Positions 1-5,139 of a stretch of 5,139 nucleotides of DNA are shown here, piece after piece. Position 1 is the stretch's first letter; each line of letters opens with the position of its first letter. The notes under the pieces were generated by a model. The model worked only from the letters and a program-made list of their open reading frames with translations, searched no databases and was not told the origin of the DNA. Source of the DNA: an uncultured Pseudorhodobacter sp. (lineage in GTDB: Bacteria; Pseudomonadota; Alphaproteobacteria; Rhodobacterales; Rhodobacteraceae); the NCBI GenBank assembly GCA_937910975.1, contig CALEMZ010000306.1:1-5139 (forward strand), read 5' to 3'. The position numbers were made by a program, and so were the translations under genes.

Positions 1-71
1 ACCGTAAAGCCACCATCAATGGCTGTGGCTTCGGCCTGCTGCCAAAACCGCTTCGGTGCCCAAGCGCTCAT
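1..71 (-). CDS. ATP12-family F1-ATPase assembly chaperone, N-terminal fragment (cut by window edge)
   Basis: Only the first 23 codons are present, reading MSAWAPKRFWQQAEATAIDG and then GFT. The pattern W-x-x-KRFW followed by an acidic/alanine stretch and a 'GGFTV'-like turn is what I recognise as the start of the alphaproteobacterial ATP12 chaperone. In mitochondria Atp12 binds the F1 alpha subunit during ATP synthase assembly; the bacterial homologue is assumed to do the same in the cytoplasm. The ATG overlaps the TGA of rluC (ATGA, 68-71), which signals translational coupling, and a GGGGGAG Shine-Dalgarno-like stretch at 76-82 lies 4 nt before the start, inside the last rluC codons. The assignment rests on about 23 residues, so it could be another short-start protein. 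The reading frame and start themselves are well supported. Confidence 0.7.
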   Translation of the reverse strand, partial: MSAWAPKRFWQQAEATAIDGGFT

Positions 72-1114
72 ATATCTCCCCCGAACGGGTCGGCGGGCAC
101 ATCTTTCACGCCCCAATCCAGCGCCTTCCACGTCCGCTCCATGTGGGCTGGCAACGGTGCGGTAAAGGTCATCATCTTCTTGGTGATCGGATGCTCAATG
201 GTCAACGAGCGCGCGTGCAGATGCAGCTTGCGGCTGACCTCGCCCCCGATGGAGGCGCCCCAGCCATCACCCTGATTTTCGGCACCTGAGCCGCCATATT
301 TGCCATCCCCCAAAATCGGGTGGCCCAATTCGGCCATATGCGCGCGCAATTGGTGGGTGCGCCCGGTGACCGGCTCCAATGCCATCCACGAAAGGCGGCT
401 GCCGAGGAACCAAAGCACAAAGAAATCCGTATGGGCGCGTTTTGCATCTGGGTAATCGGCCATCTTGGCGGGATGAATACAGATCATCTTTTCGCCTTCG
501 CCGCCTCGCCCGCGTCCGCCAGCCTTCATCAAACCATATTTGATAGAGCCTTTGCGCGGGTTTGGAACGCCTGCGACGGCGGCCCAATATATCTTGCGCG
601 TATTGCGATGGCGCAGCGCCTCAGACAGCGCGCGCGCCACCCGGTCGGTCCGCGCCAGCATCAATAGGCCCGAGGTATCCTTGTCCAGGCGATGCACCAG
701 CTTTGGCCGGTCCTTATAACCAAACTTCAGCGCTTCGGTCAGCCCGTCAACATGCCGGTCACCCAGCCCCGAACCACCCTGGCTCGGCAAACCCGGTGGC
801 TTGTTGATGATAATCAGATGCTCATCTTTGAACACAACGCAGTTCTGGATCATCTTCTCATCTGCAGCGGATACGCCGCCCACAGCCGGCCGCGACGGGG
901 CGTCCTCCGTGGGCAGTGGCGGCACACGGATCTCCGCGCCCGGCGTAACCCGATCCGAAGCTTTGACCCGCCCGCCATTCACCCGCACTTGGCCCGTACG
1001 ACACATCTTTTCAACCGCGCCTTGGGTAATTTGCGGAAAGCGGCGCTTGAACCAACGGTCAAGCCGCTGTTCGCCCTCATCGACGGACACCGTCAACAGT
1101 TTCACAGCATTCAT
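68..1114 (-). CDS. rluC: RluA-family 23S rRNA pseudouridine synthase, RluC-like
   Basis: A 348-residue enzyme that isomerises uridines in 23S rRNA to pseudouridine. An N-terminal S4 RNA-binding domain occupies roughly residues 15-65 (RLDRWFKRRFPQ, then GQVRVNG). The RluA-type catalytic domain carries the signature HRLDKDTSGLLMLART at 141-156 with catalytic Asp144, the motif EPVTGRTHQLRAHM at 247-260 and GHPILGDGKYG at 264-274. S4 plus this catalytic core fits RluC or RluD; in E. coli RluC modifies positions 955, 2504 and 2580, but the target sites here cannot be read from sequence. A glycine/basic insertion lies near 199-208 (GGRGRGGEGE). I chose ATG 1114 (MNAVKLL) over the frame's extension to 1222 because that extension runs through crcB, the shorter product fits the family, and a GGGGGA sequence at 1122-1127 sits 7 nt upstream. 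The start overlaps the crcB stop as ATGA. Confidence 0.93.
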   Translation of the reverse strand: MNAVKLLTVSVDEGEQRLDRWFKRRFPQITQGAVEKMCRTGQVRVNGGRVKASDRVTPGAEIRVPPLPTEDAPSRPAVGGVSAADEKMIQNCVVFKDEHLIIINKPPGLPSQGGSGLGDRHVDGLTEALKFGYKDRPKLVHRLDKDTSGLLMLARTDRVARALSEALRHRNTRKIYWAAVAGVPNPRKGSIKYGLMKAGGRGRGGEGEKMICIHPAKMADYPDAKRAHTDFFVLWFLGSRLSWMALEPVTGRTHQLRAHMAELGHPILGDGKYGGSGAENQGDGWGASIGGEVSRKLHLHARSLTIEHPITKKMMTFTAPLPAHMERTWKALDWGVKDVPADPFGGDI

Positions 1115-1488
1115 GCCAATATCCCCCGCATAGTCAAAATTCCACCAATCAACGCTGCGATCGAAATCACCACAGACCCTACGACATAAGCACCCGCCAA
1201 TCCGACCTGTCCGCGCTCCCACAACACAAACGCATCAAGCGAGAAGGCCGAAAACGTGGTGAACCCGCCCAGAATGCCCGTCATCAGAAATGGTGCAAAC
1301 CGGGTGCCGCCCTTATTGGCCAAAACCACCACCAAGACGCCGATCAGGAACGATCCGACCACATTGACCAGAACTGTGCCATAGGGAAACCCCGGCCCAA
1401 TCCAGCGCATCACCGCCGTGCTGGTCAGATACCGGGCCGAAGCCCCAATCGCGCCGCCAAGCGCCACCTGTAAAAGCGTTGTTATCAT
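1111..1488 (-). CDS. crcB: CrcB/Fluc fluoride ion channel
   Basis: A 125-residue inner-membrane protein, the usual length for the Fluc family, whose members assemble as antiparallel dual-topology homodimers and let fluoride leave the cell. Family marks visible are GGAIGASARY (11-20) at the end of the first helix, GTVLVNVVGSFLIG (37-50) with conserved Asn42, and GGFTTFSAFS (74-83), the broken third helix that carries the pore phenylalanines and the central sodium site. Four hydrophobic segments can be drawn at about 3-22, 36-57, 66-90 and 96-120. ATG 1488 (MITTLLQ) matches the family start. An in-frame ATG at 1542 would add 18 polar residues, and neither start has a strong Shine-Dalgarno sequence. 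The gene ends in an ATGA overlap with rluC. I see no crcB-motif fluoride riboswitch in the 144 bases upstream. Confidence 0.96.
   Translation of the reverse strand: MITTLLQVALGGAIGASARYLTSTAVMRWIGPGFPYGTVLVNVVGSFLIGVLVVVLANKGGTRFAPFLMTGILGGFTTFSAFSLDAFVLWERGQVGLAGAYVVGSVVISIAALIGGILTMRGILA
1122..1127 (-). promoter_or_regulatory. Shine-Dalgarno-like sequence of rluC inside the crcB end
   Basis: The minus strand reads GGGGGA here, 7 nt before the ATG at 1114. It lies within the last codons of crcB and supports the internal rluC start at the ATGA overlap. The downstream coupled gene (ATP12 family) has a very similar GGGGGAG at 76-82. Confidence 0.6.
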
Positions 1489-1632
1489 CGCCGCTGTCTG
1501 TGCCTGATGCCACGTTTTGTCAACCAGACAAGGCACGTTCATTGCTTCGTTCCGGCGCACTTCGCAGCGACGACGCCCCAAAAGGCGGATGAACAGCCCT
1601 TAGTGCCCCAAAGCGTGGTTGAGCGCGCCCAA

Positions 1633-2940
1633 CTAGCCCTGCCGCTTTGCCCTGAGCTTCGCGAAATACTCGATCCGCTTTTTCAACTCCCGTTCAAAGC
1701 CGCGTTCCGGCGGGGCGTACCAAACCGGGCGCTTCATGCTTTCGGGGAAGTAGTTTTGCCCTGAAAACCCACCCTCGGCATCATGGTCATAGGCATAGCC
1801 CTCCCCGTAGCCGATCTCTTTCATCATCTTGGTTGGCGCATTCAGAATATGCTTTGGCGGTGGCTCGGACCCGGTCTGCTTTGCAGCCGCCCGTGCGGCC
1901 TTATAAGCCAAATAAACCCCGTTCGATTTCGGGGCGAGCGCCAGATAAACCACCGCTTGCGCCAACGCGAGTTCGCCCTCTGGGCTGCCCAAGCGTTCAT
2001 AGGTCTGCCAACCCTCCAAGCAAATCTGCTGTGCCTGAGGGTCCGCCAGCCCAATATCCTCGACCGCCATCCGCGTGATGCGGCGGGCCAAAAAGCGAGG
2101 GTCTTCGCCGCCCTCCAACATCCGCGCAAACCAATAAAGTGCTGCATCCGGGTCTGATCCGCGCACCGACTTATGCAAAGCGGATATGAGGTTGTAATGC
2201 TCCTCGCCAGATTTGTCGTATTTTGCGGCGCGGCGCATCAACCGTTGCGATAGCTGATCCCGCGTCAGATGCGCCTCAACCTTCCAGGCTGCGACCTGCT
2301 CAATCAGGTTCAAAAGCGCGCGCCCGTCACCATCGGCCATCTCAAGCATCGCATCGCGCGCCTCGCCCTTCAGGGGTAGCGCCCGGCCCAAATCTTTTTC
2401 CGCCCGCTGTGCCAGGTGTTCCAAATCCACCAAGGAGAGCCGCTCCAACACAATAACCTGCGCCCGCGACAGGAGCGCGGCGTTCAGCTCAAAACTCGGG
2501 TTTTCCGTGGTGGCCCCAACCAAGAGGATCGTGCCATCCTCCATATAGGGCAAAAACCCATCTTGCTGGGCCTTGTTGAAACGGTGAACCTCGTCGACGA
2601 AAAGCAACGTGCCTTTGCCGTTTTGCCGCCGCAACCGCGCGGCTTCAAACACTTTGCGCAACTCCGACACGCCCGTAAAAATCGCCGAGATTTGCACGAA
2701 AGCCAAATCCGTTTCATCCGCAAGCAGCCGCGCGATCGTGGTCTTGCCCACGCCCGGCGGCCCCCACAGGATCAGCGACGACAAAGAGTTCGCCCCCAGC
2801 ATCGCGCCCAAGGGACCCTCGGACGCCAAAACCTTGCCCTGCCCGATCACCTCCGACAACTTGCGCGGACGTAAGCGATCCGCCAGCGGGCGCGGGCCCT
2901 CTGCCTGTGGTGATGCGGTTTGGTCAAATAGGTCTGCCAT
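1633..2940 (-). CDS. rarA: Replication-associated recombination protein A (RarA/MgsA), AAA+ ATPase
   Basis: A 435-residue cytoplasmic AAA+ ATPase of the RarA/Mgs1/WRNIP1 family, which acts at stalled replication forks and binds the clamp loader/SSB machinery and DNA ends. Visible in order: the N-terminal LADRLRPRKLSEVIGQ (19-34), Walker A GPPGVGKTT (60-68), Walker B LLFVDEVHRF (112-121), sensor 1 GATTENPSF (142-150), an arginine-finger Ser-Arg at 158-159, and sensor 2 GDGRALLNLIE (204-214). The C-terminal tetramerisation region contains YDKSGEEHYNLISALHKS (241-258) and the RMAVEDIGLADPQA stretch (290-303). Length and motifs are complete. The start MADLFDQ is typical for alphaproteobacteria, yet no normal ribosome-binding site lies at the usual distance; the nearest AAGG is in a small hairpin 14 nt upstream. 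degQ ends 51 nt upstream on the same strand. Confidence 0.97.
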   Translation of the reverse strand: MADLFDQTASPQAEGPRPLADRLRPRKLSEVIGQGKVLASEGPLGAMLGANSLSSLILWGPPGVGKTTIARLLADETDLAFVQISAIFTGVSELRKVFEAARLRRQNGKGTLLFVDEVHRFNKAQQDGFLPYMEDGTILLVGATTENPSFELNAALLSRAQVIVLERLSLVDLEHLAQRAEKDLGRALPLKGEARDAMLEMADGDGRALLNLIEQVAAWKVEAHLTRDQLSQRLMRRAAKYDKSGEEHYNLISALHKSVRGSDPDAALYWFARMLEGGEDPRFLARRITRMAVEDIGLADPQAQQICLEGWQTYERLGSPEGELALAQAVVYLALAPKSNGVYLAYKAARAAAKQTGSEPPPKHILNAPTKMMKEIGYGEGYAYDHDAEGGFSGQNYFPESMKRPVWYAPPERGFERELKKRIEYFAKLRAKRQG

Positions 2941-2943
2941 TGG

Positions 2944-2960
2944 GTAAGGTTACGCCTTAC
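2944..2960 (-). promoter_or_regulatory. Small hairpin in the rarA leader covering the only SD-like sequence
   Basis: The minus strand carries GTAAGG, a 5-nt loop CGTAA, then CCTTAC, a perfect 6-bp inverted repeat that ends 3 nt before the rarA ATG. The left arm contains AAGG, the only Shine-Dalgarno-like sequence near this start. If folded in the transcript it would hide that sequence. In addition, TGGGT directly after the degQ stop and ACCCA directly before the rarA ATG are complementary, which offers an alternative fold. There is no U-tract, so it is not a typical terminator. The repeat is seen directly; any function is inferred. Confidence 0.4.
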
Positions 2961-2991
2961 ACAGAGCCATAGGAAGCATCACTTGCACCCA

Positions 2992-4368
2992 TTACAGCCG
3001 AAAGCGCAGCCGCACTTGCTGCCCCTCGCGCAACAGGTCCACCGTCCAGCCGCGCCCGCCACTGACAGCGACCGCCTGCACATCTGCGGATGTGCCAATC
3101 TCAACGCCGTTGATCCCTAGCATAATGTCGCCCACAGCCATGCCCGAACGCTGTAAGCCACCCACAATCGCGGTAATCACCACACCCTTGGCCGAAAGCG
3201 GCAAGTCCATCTCGGCCATGAGTGCGGGATCAATCTGGGCCACCGTCAGCCCAGCCAGACCGCCCTCGGTAATCGTCAGCGTGTCGCGCGCCTTTGATTG
3301 CGGGGCAGTGATCAGCGCCACTTCGACCGCGCGCAACGTGCCTTCACGGATGTAATCAACCGGCACGGTTTTTCCGATTCCCGCCACCGCGAGACGGAAC
3401 ATGATCTCTTGCGGGCTGTTCACATCCGCACCATCCAACCGAATGATCACATCGCCGGGCAGCATCCCAGCCTTGCCAAACGGGCTATCGGGATGCAGTT
3501 CATCCAGCACAATCCCCACGGGCCGATCCATCCCCAAGGCTTCCGCCATCTGCGCATCTACCGTCTGGCCAGAGACTCCGGCCCAGGGCCGCGCAAAGCT
3601 GTTCTGCCCCGCCGCCGCCTGCGCCATCATCTGTGCCACAAGATCCGCCGGAATCGCAAAACCAACCCCATTAGAGCCACCGGAGCGCGTGATAATCGCC
3701 GTGTTGATGCCGATCATCCGCCCCGCCATATCGACCAGCGCGCCACCGGAATTGCCTGGGTTCACGGGCGCATCCGTTTGAATGAAATACCCACGCCCCA
3801 AGGACGCCGAAGAGCGCGCCAGCCCCGAAACAATACCACTGGAAACGGTTTGCCCCACGCCAAACGGATTGCCGATGGCAAGGACCAGCTCGCCCACCTC
3901 CACCTCATCACTAGGGCGCAATGGCAAGTATGGCAGATCATGCGCACCATCCAGCCGCAGAAGTGCAAGATCGCTCTGCTCATCCGCCATGATCACCTTG
4001 GCCGCAAACTCGCGCCGGTCGTTCAGCACCACACGAATATCGGTCGCCCCACCAACCACGTGAAAGTTGGACATGACCAGACCGCCGGCATCCAAGATTA
4101 CGCCCGACCCAAGCGAGTTTTGCACCCGCGCGGTTGGCGTGCCTAAATCCCGAAAAAATTGTTCAAAGAATGGGTCACCCGAAAACGGGCTATCGCGCCC
4201 CTCAACCACGCGCTTTGCGTAGATGTTTACAACTGCGGGGGCGGCCTCGCGGACCAAAGGCGCAAATGACAGGCCGATCTCGGCCCTTGACTGCGGAACT
4301 ACTTCGGCATGAACCACCATGGGCAAAACGAAAAAGCTCAAGGCGGCAAACAAAATCTTAACGCGCAT
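2992..4368 (-). CDS. degQ: Periplasmic Do-family serine endopeptidase (DegQ/DegP-like) with two PDZ domains
   Basis: A 458-residue HtrA-type protease/chaperone that degrades misfolded proteins in the periplasm. A signal peptide is clear: basic MRVK, a hydrophobic run, and VHA before a likely cleavage after Ala21. The trypsin-like domain (about 35-245) shows all three catalytic residues: His103 in SNFHVV, Asp133 in SDLALL, and Ser207 in NPGNSGGALVD. PDZ1 spans roughly 260-352 and PDZ2 roughly 370-458. The LA loop before the His is short, which favours DegQ over DegP, but the boundary between these names is loose in alphaproteobacteria. ATG 4368 was chosen because it begins the signal peptide and has AGGAAA upstream; the open frame to 4443 adds 25 residues without these marks. 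It follows luxI after 81 nt and precedes rarA by 51 nt. Confidence 0.94.
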   Translation of the reverse strand: MRVKILFAALSFFVLPMVVHAEVVPQSRAEIGLSFAPLVREAAPAVVNIYAKRVVEGRDSPFSGDPFFEQFFRDLGTPTARVQNSLGSGVILDAGGLVMSNFHVVGGATDIRVVLNDRREFAAKVIMADEQSDLALLRLDGAHDLPYLPLRPSDEVEVGELVLAIGNPFGVGQTVSSGIVSGLARSSASLGRGYFIQTDAPVNPGNSGGALVDMAGRMIGINTAIITRSGGSNGVGFAIPADLVAQMMAQAAAGQNSFARPWAGVSGQTVDAQMAEALGMDRPVGIVLDELHPDSPFGKAGMLPGDVIIRLDGADVNSPQEIMFRLAVAGIGKTVPVDYIREGTLRAVEVALITAPQSKARDTLTITEGGLAGLTVAQIDPALMAEMDLPLSAKGVVITAIVGGLQRSGMAVGDIMLGINGVEIGTSADVQAVAVSGGRGWTVDLLREGQQVRLRFRL

Positions 4369-4375
4369 CTTAAAG

Positions 4376-4381
4376 TTTCCT
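4376..4381 (-). promoter_or_regulatory. Ribosome-binding site of degQ
   Basis: AGGAAA on the minus strand with its AGGA core 9 nt before the ATG at 4368. It decides the signal-peptide start over the longer open frame. It begins only 2 nt after the base of the large hairpin at 4384-4429. Confidence 0.7.
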
Positions 4382-4383
4382 AT

Positions 4384-4429
4384 TTGCAGGGTATGCCGTC
4401 GATATGGGCTATCGACGGCAATTCTGCAA
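4384..4429 (-). promoter_or_regulatory. Long near-perfect hairpin / inverted repeat between luxI and degQ
   Basis: The core is a perfect 11-bp inverted repeat: TGCCGTCGATA at 4394-4404, loop 4405-4409, and TATCGACGGCA at 4410-4420. It is extended by a second 6-bp pair, TTGCAG at 4384-4389 with CTGCAA at 4424-4429, separated from the core by a small 4x3 internal loop. The element starts 20 nt after the luxI stop and ends just ahead of the degQ ribosome-binding site. Neither strand has a T-run after the stem, so a classical intrinsic terminator is unlikely. It could be an mRNA 3'-end stabiliser or processing site for luxI, an attenuator of degQ, or a dimeric-regulator operator over a degQ promoter. 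The repeat is directly seen; its role is unknown. Confidence 0.7.
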
Positions 4430-4449
4430 CGGCTCAACCCCAAGCGCGT

Positions 4450-5037
4450 TCAGTGCAGCTTTGTCGCCATGTTGATGGTCACGCAAACGCAATCGACACC
4501 ATCAATATCCATTACCGGGCCAGCAGGTTCACATTCCAATCCAACCCTGCGCCCAAGACGCCGCGAGTTCTCGGGGATAAGGCCAAGTACAGAGGTAGCC
4601 CCCAAATGGCGCGCCGAAATCACCATTTCATGCCGCAACTGCATCTGCACCCTCAAACGCATACTGGCGGGAACTAGATCGGAAACAAACACCCGGCTGC
4701 TTTCCCAAATATGTTCGGCAACCGGCGCTTCCTCATAGAGCAACGTCGTAGGGATAGAGGACAAAAGCCCCATTTGCGCATCCCTGATCATGTAAGAGTA
4801 GATGCCGCAGCGGTGGGTCGTAGGCGTCAGCCTAATACCCGCCAATACTTGCCCGTTCTCATGTACCGCGACCCAGCGGCTTGCAGGCGTGTCATATTGG
4901 TCAAACTCCATGCCATTGGCTTGGGGCAGATCCCATTTGTTCTGCAAGATAAATGAGCGATGACGTGCCCGAAACATGTTGGCAAACAATTCGCCGTGGT
5001 TATGCAAGTTCTCGTAAGAGAGTGTAGTGACTTCCAT
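4450..5037 (-). CDS. Acyl-homoserine-lactone synthase, LuxI family
   Basis: A 195-residue cytoplasmic autoinducer synthase that would make an N-acyl-homoserine lactone from S-adenosylmethionine and an acyl-ACP (or acyl-CoA). The near-invariant LuxI residues are present: Arg25 and Phe29 in FRARHRSF, Trp35 in NKWDLP, Glu44/Asp46/Asp49 in EFDQYD, Arg69 in GIRLTPTT, and Glu112/Arg115 in WESSRVFV. Length is normal for the family. The segment HRCGIYSYMIRDAQ (75-88) replaces the usual 'TGPYML' region and resembles a LuxI subtype I associate with roseobacters. The acyl chain made cannot be predicted. The ATG at 5037 has a strong AAGGAG 6 nt upstream. No luxR is seen in the window. G+C is lower than in the neighbouring genes: hand-counted 60-base lines gave about 43-60% here versus 60-73% elsewhere, which suggests a different history. 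Confidence 0.94.
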   Translation of the reverse strand: MEVTTLSYENLHNHGELFANMFRARHRSFILQNKWDLPQANGMEFDQYDTPASRWVAVHENGQVLAGIRLTPTTHRCGIYSYMIRDAQMGLLSSIPTTLLYEEAPVAEHIWESSRVFVSDLVPASMRLRVQMQLRHEMVISARHLGATSVLGLIPENSRRLGRRVGLECEPAGPVMDIDGVDCVCVTINMATKLH

Positions 5038-5043
5038 TTTAGT

Positions 5044-5049
5044 CTCCTT
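5044..5049 (-). promoter_or_regulatory. Strong ribosome-binding site of the luxI-type gene
   Basis: AAGGAG on the minus strand, 6 nt before the ATG at 5037. It is the best Shine-Dalgarno match in the window and fixes the start of the synthase. Confidence 0.8.
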
Positions 5050-5103
5050 CTGGGGTTAAGAACCTTTCAGAGGGAAGCCAACAACTCCTAGGCTCCAGAC
5101 TCA

Positions 5104-5114
5104 TTGATAATCAA
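5104..5114. repeat. Short palindrome TTGAT-A-ATCAA upstream of luxI
   Basis: An 11-bp perfect palindrome with one central base, 67 bp upstream of the luxI start codon. The arms equal the half-sites of an FNR/Anr-type box (TTGAT, ATCAA), but the spacing is 1 base where that box needs 4, so it is not a proper FNR site. It may be a binding site for another dimeric regulator, or chance. I see no convincing lux box (about 20 bp) in 5038-5139. Confidence 0.3.
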
Positions 5115-5139
5115 AGCCAGAACAAGACGGTTGCTGCGA

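Noticed and set aside
692..1189. Plus-strand open frame of 165 codons opposite rluC
   Set aside because: Antisense shadow of a conserved pseudouridine synthase gene, with no family resemblance and crossing the crcB/rluC junction.
1115..1222. N-terminal extension of RluC by 36 residues
   Set aside because: The extension overlaps crcB fully, is rich in Cys, Arg and Trp unlike the family, and the ATG at 1114 has the ATGA junction and an SD-like sequence.
1574..1587. Terminator hairpin after rarA (CGCC/GGCG with a 6-nt loop)
   Set aside because: Only four base pairs and no T-run follow; likely chance.
3298..4146. Long open frame on the plus strand, 282 codons, opposite degQ
   Set aside because: It is antisense to a protease with full catalytic triad and PDZ domains, has a low-complexity Arg/His/Pro-rich product and no recognisable motif; such shadow frames are common in G+C-rich genes.
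4384..4429. Rho-independent terminator after luxI
   Set aside because: The stem is strong but no T-run follows on the minus strand (or on the plus strand), so I list it as a hairpin of unknown role.
5050..5085. Sigma-70-like promoter for luxI (TTGTTG, 17 nt, TCTTAA on the minus strand)
   Set aside because: Only three of six bases match in the -10 and the implied leader would be very short; not strong enough to annotate.
5104..5114. FNR/Anr box upstream of luxI
   Set aside because: The half-sites match but the spacer is 1 base and the FNR site requires 4.

Overview
The window reads like a chromosomal segment of an alphaproteobacterium, most likely a marine Rhodobacteraceae (roseobacter-type) species. 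The reasons are the RarA protein beginning MADLFDQ, an ATP12-type F1-ATPase assembly chaperone start, the LuxI subtype, and the moderately high G+C of the housekeeping genes. This placement is by protein resemblance only; there is no rRNA or other phylogenetic marker in the window.

All genes run on the minus strand, so the biological order is right to left. First comes an acyl-homoserine-lactone synthase of the LuxI family (4450-5037). An 81-nt gap with a long, nearly perfect hairpin follows, then a secreted DegQ/DegP-type serine protease with two PDZ domains (2992-4368). A 51-nt gap with a small hairpin leads to the AAA+ ATPase RarA (1633-2940). After a 144-nt gap come the fluoride channel CrcB (1111-1488), a RluC-type 23S rRNA pseudouridine synthase (68-1114) and the first 23 codons of an ATP12-family chaperone (1-71). 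The last three are joined by two consecutive 4-base ATGA stop/start overlaps, so they are almost certainly one translationally coupled unit.

From degQ leftward the genes are unrelated housekeeping and stress functions: periplasmic protein quality control, rescue of stalled replication forks, fluoride export, ribosome modification and ATP synthase assembly. They probably share transcription rather than a pathway. The luxI gene differs. Its G+C is visibly lower, no luxR lies inside the window, and a structured element separates it from degQ. It may be a laterally acquired or 'solo' quorum-sensing synthase placed upstream of a conserved block, but the window ends only 102 bases upstream of its start codon, so a luxR just outside cannot be excluded.

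I did not find an unmistakably new system. The points most worth following are the luxI/degQ junction with its hairpin, the palindromic upstream region of luxI, and the double ATGA coupling. There is no tRNA, rRNA, CRISPR array, insertion sequence or recognisable riboswitch. No gene-free stretch exceeds about 145 bases.
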